Shown here in pieces: positions 1 through 7,781 of a DNA stretch of 23,383 nt. Origin of the DNA: Myxococcota bacterium (GTDB lineage: Bacteria > Myxococcota_C > UBA6777); assembly GCA_023150835.1 (NCBI GenBank), contig JAKLKB010000110.1, positions 1-23,383 of the forward strand. Reading direction: 5' to 3'. The stretch's first letter is position 1. Every line of letters starts with the position of its first letter. A program made the position numbers and the translations under genes. The notes below the pieces were generated by a model. That model saw only the letters and a program-made list of their open reading frames with translations. It did not search any database and was not told the DNA's origin.

Positions 1-103
1 CTGCCCAACCGCTGAAGTCAGCCCCCTGTGGCTGCCCAACCGCTGAAGTCAGCCCCCTGTGGCTGCCCAACCGCTGAAGTCAGCCCCCTGTGGCTGCCCA
101 ACC
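1..103. repeat. 31-bp tandem repeat, three perfect units plus a partial fourth, cut by the left edge
   Basis: Units at 1-31, 32-62 and 63-93 are identical; each starts CTGCCCAACCGCTGAAG and ends CCCCCTGTGG. The fourth (94-103) keeps only the first ten bases. The unit is not a multiple of three, so it is not a coding repeat, and no unique spacers separate the copies, so it is not CRISPR. Each unit contains the inverted repeat GCTGA-AG-TCAGC. The array probably continues to the left of the window. Confidence 0.97.
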
Positions 104-109
104 ACAGGG
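86..109. other. Hairpin at the end of the 31-bp array
   Basis: CCCTGTGG (86-93) and CCACAGGG (102-109) are perfect 8-bp complementary arms around the loop CTGCCCAA. The hairpin lies about 110 bases beyond the kinase stop on the minus strand and could stabilise or end that transcript. No T-run follows in either direction, so it is not a classical intrinsic terminator. The symmetry is seen; the role is inferred. Confidence 0.5.
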
Positions 110-220
110 CGTCTACAACGGATCGCAGCGATGTTTCATGTACACATCCGTCGGATATCGGCTCGCTTATATCTGCTCTAGCGAAGCGGCAGGTGATCTC
201 GATGAGAGAGGGGGATCGAT

Positions 221-3200
221 CTAGCGGGGCGAGGGTTTGTCTTTGCAAGAAGCCCATCCTGCGCCTTGTGCGCACTGACAAGCGTGGATGCGTTGATGAA
301 GCCAGTTTTTTTCGGTCTTTCGTGGCATCTCACGTAGATACTTTCGATAATGCTGCTCCGCCTCCTTCCATTCTTTCCGTGTGTAGGCTTCTTCGGCGGA
401 TTGCAGGATCTGTTGACCGTCCGAACACATCCGCAGCAATATCTTCAGCCCTTCGAGAAAAGCTTCGTAGCTCTTGGGAGAGAGAAACTTTAACACACTC
501 TCTCTTCGAGCATTCATATCGTCCATCAACAAGAGCACTTGTTGTTGGCCTTTGGAGGGCGCAGCATCCGCCAAAAACGCATGGATCACAGTGATCTCTT
601 GAAAGATCCGTGTCATCTCCTGAAGGGCCACCAAAGAGGCTTTGTCTTCACCAAAGGTCTCCAACAAAGCGATCCAGCGGGGCGGGAGATTCTTCCAAAG
701 ATGGAGCGCTTGGAGGATCTGCGAACGCCCAAGCAAGCGTTTGATCTGTTCGAGAAGCGAAAGCGTGCGCTTCCATGCTTCGGCTTCTTTGGCTTCTTCT
801 TCGAGGGCTTTGCTTTCCCACACAGGCTGCGTGATCGGATCTTGGGCGGAAGACAGACGCCAAGCTTCGGGCAAAGCAAATGCGGCCAACCAAGCCGAGA
901 GCGAGGTTTGGAGGCTTTCTTCGAGCGCTTTTTGATAGGCTTTTTGAAGGCGAAGTGCGTGGCGCGCCTGTTGCGACATCATGGCCCGTCGCTGCTGGAA
1001 AAACAGCAAATGAAACAGCGGCATCGAGCCGTGTGATTGAAGACGGACACGGACTTCACGCAGCGTCGCAGCCTCCGAACTGCGCTGTGTGGCCTGCACA
1101 AGCGATGTGATGTGCTGCACCAAAACACGCTGGGCGATCTCGTCTTCACGTAGCAGCGCAGCTTCGGCTTTCGCCCACGCAGCGGACTCTTTGGTGGTCA
1201 GATCAAGAATCGGCGTGATCCGACGAAAAAAGGACAGCGAAAGCGACGGAACCACAGGCGAAAGCAGCAACAAAGCTTTGCGCATCGAAGAAGCCGTCAT
1301 CGGCAACGATCGAAATTCGGCAAAGGCTTTTTGGGCGGCGGCGATGTCTTTTTGTACGATGGCCTGCTGGATTTGTACGAGAAGGTGTTGTCTTTTGGTT
1401 TGGCTGTGTTTTTGTTGCTCGCGTAGTCCGCGAAGAAGGGCTGTCGTTTTGTCTGCAACGCTGCGATCTTGGCGCGTATGTTTGGCGAATTGTTCAAAGT
1501 AGCGGATCGAGGCGTCCGGCTGCTGGAGCTTTTGCATCGCCCCGCCCATCGCCTCGAAAAGACCGGGAGAATACGCGCTATTCTCCCATCCTTTGACTTG
1601 CAGGGCAGCTCTCCAATGCTGCGCCGCCACCGCATAACGCTGTCGCTTCCACGCCGCATCGGCTTTTTCAACCCACGGCTTGATCTGCCCCGTGTTCTGG
1701 GCATAAAGCTCCTTGGCCTTCGTCTGTTTTTTCGCCGTTTCACTCGGTCCGGTCGGCAACCAGCGCGACGAAAACAATACACCCACGATCAAGAGCAACC
1801 CCAAGCCGCCCCCCACCAACAACAACCCGATCAGACCCGGACGCCGAACAGGCGAAGTATCCGACCGCAGAACAGGCGAAGCGACCGCAGAACGCGGATT
1901 GCGCGTTGAAGAAGCCCGCTTGGGTTCGTCAGGAAGGATCGGCGTGTAGGGGATGGCGTTTTGGGCAGAAGACGCAGGAGTCGCTGAAAATGCGGAAAGT
2001 GCGCGTCTTTCAGCAGAAGAAGCCGATGACACCGATGGCACCGATGACGCCGATGACACCGATGGCACCGATGACACCGATGACGCCGATGACGCCGATG
2101 ACACCGATGACGCCGATGCGGGAGGAGGCGTTTTTTCCGAAAAGCGCCGTTCAGGGATGGTTTGGGCCAACATCGCTTGGGCTTGTTCTGTTGCCACCAC
2201 AAGGCGATCAGGAACCGTCTTCGCCATCTCCACCAGCCCCGACGTGGAAGAGATCGGCTGTTCACGAAAAGTGTCCGCGTACGGTGAGTCAGGCTGTCCG
2301 CGTGCAGTGTCCGCGAACGGAGAGACATCGGGAAGATGCCCCAACATCTCGTCGATCTCGCGATTCGGCAGCGGTTGTGAAGGAGAAAAACTGGGCGCAG
2401 CGACCGTTGCAGCGGGCGCTTTCATGCTGCTACGCGGCGCAGACGTTGGTTGAGTGGGCGAAGAGCCTTGTTCGGACAAGATGCGCAAAAAATTCTCGCT
2501 GTGCGCCGTTGCAGTCAACGCCAACGGATGCGTGGGCGAAGACGCCGAGAAAGGCGGCGAATGAAGCGAAAAGGGTGAATCAAAGGCGGCATCTGGAGCG
2601 TGCTCGGCGGGGACTTGGGACCACGATGCGCTTTCGCTTTGGGGCAACGAGTCACTTGATGGGGCCTCTACACGCGCTTTGTTGACCCAAGGGTTTGGCG
2701 CGTTCAGAGGCTGCGCTTTGCGTGAAGCAGGTTCGTCTTGCGTCGGTGCGGATGCTGCGTACGATTCCTGCGCGATCTGATCGAGAAAGAGTAGTGTGAT
2801 ATTAGCGGGGATGTCCAATTGACGGGCAAAAGCATCGGTTTGATCGAGGCGAAGATTGGGCAACCCACGCAGCGCCTCTTGAAGTACACGACACGAAGGG
2901 TAACGCCGCTCTGGTTTTTTTTCCAAACACCGCAGGATGATGGTTTCGAGCATGGGGGCGATGTGAGGATTGTAGGTGCTTGGCAGGGGTGGAGGCTCGC
3001 TTTCGTGCTGACGCATCAAAGCAAGCGCGCTTTTTTGCCGAAAAGGTAGCGTCCCTGTAGCGATGCGGTACAACAAGATCCCCAAGCTGTAGACGTCCGA
3101 TCGCTGATCCACTTTCTTGCTATCCATGATCTGCTCGGGCGACATATACTTGGGCGTCCCAAGCACCGAACCCGTCACAGTGTTGGAGTTGGCTTCGTTG

Positions 3201-3730
3201 AGCAACTTCGCAACGCCAAAGTCCCCCAACTTCGGGACGATCTGCCGCCCATCAAAATGAAACAACACGTTGTCAGGCTTCAGATCACGATGGATCACTC
3301 CTCGTTCGTGGGCCAGCGCAAGAGCGTCCAACAGCGGATTCATCAGCGACCACACGCCTTGAAAGTCCAAGGAGCGCCCCCCGCGCTTCAACCAAAACTT
3401 GAGATCCCGCAGGTTGGCCCATTCCAACACAGTCCCAAAAAAAGGCGGCTGGTTGATCGCGTCTAGTACTTGGACGATGTGCGGGTGATTGATCTCGTAT
3501 TGGATGTAGGCTTCTTCGAGAAAGCGCTTGCGAAACTCGGGCGTCTCTGCGAGATGGGGAAAGAGGATCTTGAGGGCGACGTAGGCTTGTGTCGAAAGCT
3601 GTTTGGCCCGATAGATCCAAGCCATCCCCCCGCGCCCGACTTGTTGCTCCAACAAGTATCCTTGGAGAACTTGGCCGACCAAAGCTTGCTCTTGGGATTG
3701 CTTTCCTTGGGGCTGCGCGTGGTTTGCCAT
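221..3730 (-). CDS. Transmembrane Ser/Thr protein kinase with long TPR-like extracytoplasmic tail
   Basis: 1169 residues. An N-terminal Hanks-type kinase domain (about 20-290) has all key elements: glycine loop VGRGGMAWIY (31-40), ATP lysine K54, helix-C glutamate E73, catalytic loop VIHRDLKPDN (D149, N154), DFG at 170-172 and SPE at 197-199. It should be an active cytoplasmic kinase. A Ser/Pro/Ala-rich linker (about 320-630) with a run of Ser-Ser-Ala/Val triplets follows, then one membrane helix (about 632-654). The last 515 or so residues are extracytoplasmic and mostly helical, with TPR-like stretches just after the membrane and at the C-terminus (YTRKEWKEAEQHYRKYL). No PASTA repeats are visible. 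The start is set by GAGGAGG six bases upstream. The murB stop shares one base with this ATG (TGATG), implying translational coupling. Fold of the tail and signal sensed are unknown. Confidence 0.95.
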   Translation of the reverse strand: MANHAQPQGKQSQEQALVGQVLQGYLLEQQVGRGGMAWIYRAKQLSTQAYVALKILFPHLAETPEFRKRFLEEAYIQYEINHPHIVQVLDAINQPPFFGTVLEWANLRDLKFWLKRGGRSLDFQGVWSLMNPLLDALALAHERGVIHRDLKPDNVLFHFDGRQIVPKLGDFGVAKLLNEANSNTVTGSVLGTPKYMSPEQIMDSKKVDQRSDVYSLGILLYRIATGTLPFRQKSALALMRQHESEPPPLPSTYNPHIAPMLETIILRCLEKKPERRYPSCRVLQEALRGLPNLRLDQTDAFARQLDIPANITLLFLDQIAQESYAASAPTQDEPASRKAQPLNAPNPWVNKARVEAPSSDSLPQSESASWSQVPAEHAPDAAFDSPFSLHSPPFSASSPTHPLALTATAHSENFLRILSEQGSSPTQPTSAPRSSMKAPAATVAAPSFSPSQPLPNREIDEMLGHLPDVSPFADTARGQPDSPYADTFREQPISSTSGLVEMAKTVPDRLVVATEQAQAMLAQTIPERRFSEKTPPPASASSVSSASSASSVSSVPSVSSASSVPSVSSASSAERRALSAFSATPASSAQNAIPYTPILPDEPKRASSTRNPRSAVASPVLRSDTSPVRRPGLIGLLLVGGGLGLLLIVGVLFSSRWLPTGPSETAKKQTKAKELYAQNTGQIKPWVEKADAAWKRQRYAVAAQHWRAALQVKGWENSAYSPGLFEAMGGAMQKLQQPDASIRYFEQFAKHTRQDRSVADKTTALLRGLREQQKHSQTKRQHLLVQIQQAIVQKDIAAAQKAFAEFRSLPMTASSMRKALLLLSPVVPSLSLSFFRRITPILDLTTKESAAWAKAEAALLREDEIAQRVLVQHITSLVQATQRSSEAATLREVRVRLQSHGSMPLFHLLFFQQRRAMMSQQARHALRLQKAYQKALEESLQTSLSAWLAAFALPEAWRLSSAQDPITQPVWESKALEEEAKEAEAWKRTLSLLEQIKRLLGRSQILQALHLWKNLPPRWIALLETFGEDKASLVALQEMTRIFQEITVIHAFLADAAPSKGQQQVLLLMDDMNARRESVLKFLSPKSYEAFLEGLKILLRMCSDGQQILQSAEEAYTRKEWKEAEQHYRKYLREMPRKTEKNWLHQRIHACQCAQGAGWASCKDKPSPR
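2022..2120. repeat. 9-bp tandem repeat, 11 units, inside the kinase linker
   Basis: Eleven contiguous 9-bp units of the form (G/A)CCGATG(A/G)C, the last degenerate. In the kinase frame on the minus strand they encode Ser-Ser-Ala or Ser-Ser-Val triplets around residues 538-570. Because the unit is a multiple of three, gain or loss of units changes linker length without a frameshift. Confidence 0.95.
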
Positions 3731-4830
3731 CAGAGGCCCTCCTCAAACCCCAGAGCGATCGGCTCTGGCTGTAAACAGACACCACACACCTCTTGCACTC
3801 GTTGCTGGATATGTCGCGCAAAGGCCATCACTTCAGAAGCTGGCGCTCCGCCTCGATTGATCAGGGCCAGCGTATGACGCTGCGAGATGCCGACGGCTCC
3901 GTCACCATAGCCTTTCGGCATCCCACAACGCTCGATCAGCCAAGCCGCTGATAGCTTGACATGCGTTTGCTGTTCCGTCGGATAGACCGGCATCTGCTCT
4001 CCATCTGCAAGGCCCTGTGCAAGGCGCTCACGCACCGCATCCGCCATCGAACGCAAGACGACAGGGTTGGTAAAAAAAGACCCTGCGCTTCGGGCGTTTG
4101 GGTCATCGAGATCCCATACCATGCTCTTTTGACGGCGGATCGTCAACACCGCCTCTCGCACCTCGCGCAAGGATGGGTTCGATCGTCCCGCAAAGTATGC
4201 CTGTAAGTCTCGATAACGCAGCGATGGAGCTTTCTCCTGCCAAAGCCCCAACACCACTGCCAACACCACATAACGCGACCCGCCTTCTTGTTTCAAACGA
4301 CTTTCGCGATAACCAAAACGCCAATCCTCCGCGTTCCAACGCACAACACGGCGCTCCTCCCGATCCCAAAGCTCGCTCTCCACGAATACTTCTCGCAGTT
4401 CTTGGCCGTACGCACCGATATTCTGGATCGGCGCAGCCCCCACATGCCCCGGTATCCCCGACAAACACTCGATCCCCGCAAGCCCCCGTTCCACCGACCA
4501 CAACACCAGATCATCCCACGCACACCCCGCTTCTGCCCGCACCAACTCCAGCCCCGATCCTTTCGCGATCACGCTCAGCCCCCGCATCTGCGGCTGGATC
4601 ACCAATCCCCGCAATCCCTGATCCGCGATCACCACATTGCTCCCTCCCCCCAACCACCAAACCCGCAACCCCTCCGCCTCCGCCCAATCCACACAAGCCA
4701 CCAACGACGCAACATCTCTCGGACGCCCCAAATAATCCGCCCCCCCCCCTACACCCAACGTCGTCAACGGAGCCAAGGCCACCTCCGCCTCAATCGGTAG
4801 GCCCGCAGGGATCTTCCTCACTTGCGACAT
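3730..4830 (-). CDS. murB: UDP-N-acetylenolpyruvoylglucosamine reductase (MurB, type I)
   Basis: 366 residues. MurB reduces UDP-GlcNAc-enolpyruvate to UDP-MurNAc with NADPH and FAD, the second committed step of peptidoglycan precursor synthesis in the cytoplasm. Visible motifs: FAD-binding WLGGGSNVVIAD (59-70) and SGIPGHVGAAPIQNIGAYG (124-142), FGYRESRLK (172-180, R175 matching E. coli Arg159), AGSFFTNP (249-256, S251 being the proton-donating serine) and LQPEPI near the end (E356, matching E. coli Glu325). The YRESR segment marks the E. coli-like type I form. AAGGAGGAG lies seven bases before the ATG. It starts 31 bases after the gamma-glutamyltransferase stop, and its TGA overlaps the kinase ATG, so murB and the kinase are almost certainly co-translated. 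Confidence 0.97.
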   Translation of the reverse strand: MSQVRKIPAGLPIEAEVALAPLTTLGVGGGADYLGRPRDVASLVACVDWAEAEGLRVWWLGGGSNVVIADQGLRGLVIQPQMRGLSVIAKGSGLELVRAEAGCAWDDLVLWSVERGLAGIECLSGIPGHVGAAPIQNIGAYGQELREVFVESELWDREERRVVRWNAEDWRFGYRESRLKQEGGSRYVVLAVVLGLWQEKAPSLRYRDLQAYFAGRSNPSLREVREAVLTIRRQKSMVWDLDDPNARSAGSFFTNPVVLRSMADAVRERLAQGLADGEQMPVYPTEQQTHVKLSAAWLIERCGMPKGYGDGAVGISQRHTLALINRGGAPASEVMAFARHIQQRVQEVCGVCLQPEPIALGFEEGL

Positions 4831-4861
4831 CCGCTCGCTCCTCCTTGATTCTTCCCGATAT

Positions 4862-6430
4862 CTACGGCTTGATCTCTCCGATACCGACGATATTTGAGGC
4901 GATCACACCGTTGCGTCGGCGATCTCCAGCCGCATCCAATGCCCCGTCAGGCCGTCGAACGATGGTCTGTACACCTCCGTAAAACATATTCTGCGCTTGC
5001 CATCGCACCACAGGAGCGATCTCCGAAAGCATATACGCACCTTCTTCAAAGCCGGGTTCCAGATGAAGGCCGTGTGGTTCAAAGTGCATCCGAGGCCCAT
5101 TGACCGCCGCATCCACACCCAAGCCGAGATCGAGCAGCTTGACGATCACCTGCAAGATCGCAGAGCGGATGCGATTGGAGCCGCCGCTTCCCATCACAGC
5201 ACGCCAACGCTCTTGGGCATCCAACAAGATCGTCGGAGACATCATCGACGAGACCCGCACATCCTCTTTCCATTGATGAAAGCCATGCGGTGAAAGATCT
5301 TCTTCACCCAACATATTGTTGAGCATCATCCCCGTCCCTGCGGGGACATAGCCTGATCCCTCGCCATTCGATCCAGTCATCGCCGCTGCGTTGCCCTCTT
5401 CGTCGACGATGCTGATGTGCGACGTGCTGCCCGAACGGCTCTGAAACCCCTCTTGGATCTGCGAAAAAAAGTCTTCCGCAAAAAATCGCTCGATCACGTC
5501 GGCATCAAACAGGTGATGATCAAGGCGCGTACGTCGGGCTTCTCGCGTGGCTCGCATCGCTTCCCCGATCAGCTTGGCGTAGGCTGTCGAACCTGCTCGA
5601 AGACGCCTCAGATCGTGGCCTTCCAACAGCGCCAAGGTGAACGCGATCAACGCTCCCCCCGAACTTGGCGGGGGGTTGGTCAACAAGAAGTGATCGCGAT
5701 AACGCCGCCGCAGCGGTTTGCGCTCGATCACTTGATACCCCCGCAGATCCGCCATCGTCAAATAACCGCCTCGCTGCTCACAGTCTTGCACGATGCGTTG
5801 CGCGATCTCGCCTTCATAAAATCCCCGCTTACCCTCACGTTGCAAAAACTCCAACATCTCCGCAAATTCCGGCAACCTTTGCCAATGGCCTTTCTGCAAC
5901 AGCCGTCCCTCTGGAGCAAACAACGCTCGCGTCGCTTCGTGTTGGACCAATATGGGCCGAAGCATCGAATAATTCAGCGACTGCGCATCATCCACTTCAA
6001 ATCCTTCACGCGCCAAACGGATCGCAGGCCCCATCAGATCAGCCAACGGCAACGTACAAAAACGTTCATGTAGCCGAAAGATCCCCGCGATCCCGCCCGG
6101 AACAGCGATCGATCCCAGACCCACATGAAACTCTTGGGTCGTCGCGCCAAAATCCACATGTATCGGATAAAAATCGAGCTCCGCTTCGGGGCGTTTGTAC
6201 TTGGGCGTCTGCACAAAAAAATCCAACACCACATCTTCGCGCCCTGCACTGTGTGCCAACAAAAATCCACCACCACCCGCCGATATCAAACACGGCTCCG
6301 CCACAAAAGCCGCAAGCATCGCACCCAACATCGCATCAAACGCATTCCCCCCTTGCTCCAAGATCTGCAACCCCGCACGCGCTGTCTCCACATGACCCGC
6401 CGCCACAATTCCCTTCTTTGCCGATGGCAT
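4862..6430 (-). CDS. ggt: Gamma-glutamyltransferase family protein (Ntn hydrolase)
   Basis: 522 residues from the preferred ATG. The family is made as a proenzyme that cleaves itself at a threonine, which becomes the nucleophile for hydrolysis or transfer of gamma-glutamyl groups such as that of glutathione. Visible: GNAFDAMLGAMLA near the N-terminus, AVPGGIAG (109-116), TNPPPSSGG (251-259), the processing site STSHISIVD with nucleophile T336, and GTGMMLNNMLGEED with MGSGGSNRI after it. The frame stays open to 6598, but that extension overlaps the symporter gene. TAGGAG lies eight bases before ATG 6430 and only two before ATG 6436, so 6430 is preferred. The chosen protein has no signal peptide, although most bacterial GGTs are periplasmic. 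It sits about 50 bases after the symporter and 31 before murB. The true substrate could be another gamma-glutamyl or acyl amide. Confidence 0.94.
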   Translation of the reverse strand: MPSAKKGIVAAGHVETARAGLQILEQGGNAFDAMLGAMLAAFVAEPCLISAGGGGFLLAHSAGREDVVLDFFVQTPKYKRPEAELDFYPIHVDFGATTQEFHVGLGSIAVPGGIAGIFRLHERFCTLPLADLMGPAIRLAREGFEVDDAQSLNYSMLRPILVQHEATRALFAPEGRLLQKGHWQRLPEFAEMLEFLQREGKRGFYEGEIAQRIVQDCEQRGGYLTMADLRGYQVIERKPLRRRYRDHFLLTNPPPSSGGALIAFTLALLEGHDLRRLRAGSTAYAKLIGEAMRATREARRTRLDHHLFDADVIERFFAEDFFSQIQEGFQSRSGSTSHISIVDEEGNAAAMTGSNGEGSGYVPAGTGMMLNNMLGEEDLSPHGFHQWKEDVRVSSMMSPTILLDAQERWRAVMGSGGSNRIRSAILQVIVKLLDLGLGVDAAVNGPRMHFEPHGLHLEPGFEEGAYMLSEIAPVVRWQAQNMFYGGVQTIVRRPDGALDAAGDRRRNGVIASNIVGIGEIKP

Positions 6431-6480
6431 CTTCATCTCTCCTACCGACGACGATTTTTCCTTTGCAACATCCAGCCTGT

Positions 6481-7419
6481 TTACGCCCTTCCATCCGCAC
6501 CATCCGCACCATTCGCAGCCCCCGAAGCTCGGCGCTTGTCTTGCGACCAGTACAACGCCAACGACGAACCCGCGATCAAGTGCCACACTCCCCACCATGC
6601 TGCGATGATCGCCATCCCGCCCTTACCATCAAAAAAATTAAAGATCAACACCAACCCCAACCCCGAGTTCTGTATCCCCACTTCGATCGTCACCGCTCGC
6701 CGATCCAACACATCCAATCTCCCCAACCATCCGCTCACATAGCCCGTCAAAAAGGCCAGTCCGTTGTGGATCGCCACCAACACAAAGATCAATTCCAGCG
6801 ATCTGAGAAAATGGCTCCAATTGTTCGCCAACGCCAACACCACAAACCCCGCAAACGCCACCAAAGAAAATACCTGAAACGGCCCACGTATCCGCGCAGC
6901 CCAATGACTCGCTCTCGCCGCCACAAGCATCCCCAACACCAACGGCAACAACAACAGCCACAGCACCGATTGGAACATCTGCCAAAAATCAACATGCACC
7001 TCTTGCATCGCCTTTGCCGTCTCCGGCAACAACCCCGCCCAAAATGCAAAGTTCCAAGGCGTCAAGATCACCGCAACCAACGAAACCACCGCTGTCATCG
7101 ACACCGATAAACTCGTATTCCCTCCCGCCATGTGCGTCAAAAAATTCGAAACGTTCCCACCCGGACAAGCCGCCACCAAAAACATCCCCAACGCAATGCT
7201 CGGCGAAGGACGCCACAGCCACACCAACACCCACGTCACCGCAGGCAAAAACACCAACTGCGCCAACAAACCCACCGCCATCGCTCGCGGCTGCTCAAAC
7301 ACCCCCCGAAAGTCCGACACTTTCAAATCCAACGATACACCAAACATCACCAACCCCAAGATCACGTTGAGCACCATCAACGACTGGGGATTAAAATTCA
7401 AACGGATCTGATCCTCCAT
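6481..7419 (-). CDS. Bile acid:sodium symporter (BASS/SBF) family transporter
   Basis: 312 residues, about nine or ten hydrophobic helices, inner membrane. The family moves organic anions (bile acids in animals; pantoate, pyruvate or other acids in microbes and plastids) with Na+. Visible: CPGGNVSNFLTHMAGG (85-100) followed by LSVSMTAVVS, and EVGIQNSGLG (246-255), whose E246, Q250 and N251 match the sodium-site residues described for bacterial ASBT homologues. The start at 7419 is chosen because GGGAG lies eight bases upstream and the protein begins just before the first helix; an upstream in-frame start would add 30 arginine- and glycine-rich residues. The C-terminus is a Gly-Ala-Asp tail from a small 9-bp repeat (about 6488-6515). 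It is probably the first gene of the symporter-ggt-murB-kinase operon. The substrate cannot be read from sequence. Confidence 0.93.
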   Translation of the reverse strand: MEDQIRLNFNPQSLMVLNVILGLVMFGVSLDLKVSDFRGVFEQPRAMAVGLLAQLVFLPAVTWVLVWLWRPSPSIALGMFLVAACPGGNVSNFLTHMAGGNTSLSVSMTAVVSLVAVILTPWNFAFWAGLLPETAKAMQEVHVDFWQMFQSVLWLLLLPLVLGMLVAARASHWAARIRGPFQVFSLVAFAGFVVLALANNWSHFLRSLELIFVLVAIHNGLAFLTGYVSGWLGRLDVLDRRAVTIEVGIQNSGLGLVLIFNFFDGKGGMAIIAAWWGVWHLIAGSSLALYWSQDKRRASGAANGADGADGRA

Positions 7420-7781
7420 GCGCTCCACTCCCTTTCTTCCGAAACCACGCCCAAAAACCACGCCCTTCCAAAACCGAACGCCTCGCATTCTTCCCGAAAA
7501 CAACGCCACAGCGCAATGCCCCCTTGTCTACACCTTCTGCTCGCGGCATCCTCCCGCCCCACAAACGCCACCACAACGGCGTTCCGTTGGTTTTTTCTGC
7601 CCCAAAGGATCGCACCTTGAGCAAACGCAATACACATCCCAAAAAACCACCCCACCCCAAGATCCCTCCCTCCCCAAACTCCCGCCTTCACACCCAAAAA
7701 CCACCCCACCCCAAAGCTCGCCCGCCTACACCTCCCGCGCAAACCTCCTCTCTCCACACCGAAAACCCTTCTCGGCCCTCC
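7420..7781. promoter_or_regulatory. Divergent intergenic region between symporter and DUF2254-like gene
   Basis: 362 bases with no convincing gene; the reading frames across it are proline-rich and low in complexity. It must carry the promoters for the minus-strand symporter operon and for the plus-strand membrane-protein gene. The plus strand is extremely C-rich and holds a pair of direct repeats (listed separately). I saw no clear -35/-10 pair. Confidence 0.5.
7637..7716. repeat. Pair of about 22-bp direct repeats in the divergent intergenic region
   Basis: Two nearly identical stretches share the core AAAAACCACCCCACCCCAA (about 7639-7659 and 7696-7716), each preceded by ACAYCC. They are spaced about 57 bases apart, centre to centre. 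The first copy has one extra A. They lie 65-145 bases upstream of the plus-strand ATG at 7782. Confidence 0.7.

Noticed and set aside
1-103. Possible CRISPR array
   Set aside because: The units are directly adjacent with no unique spacers, and no cas genes are present.
1906-2685. Plus-strand frame with a Met-Thr-Pro repeat
   Set aside because: It is antisense to the kinase linker; the repeat comes from the 9-bp units, and the kinase frame has a full domain structure and coupling to murB.
4098-4982. Proline-rich plus-strand frame across murB
   Set aside because: It is a shadow of the C-rich complement of murB; murB has all its catalytic residues.
6431-6598. N-terminal extension of the gamma-glutamyltransferase, hydrophobic enough to mimic a signal peptide
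   Set aside because: It overlaps the end of the symporter gene in another frame, where the Gly/Trp/Cys-rich sequence is a by-product, and the best ribosome binding site is at ATG 6430.
5665-7110. 481-residue plus-strand frame rich in His, Pro, Gln and Arg
   Set aside because: It is antisense to the gamma-glutamyltransferase and symporter genes, has no domain, and its composition is what a C-rich antisense strand gives.
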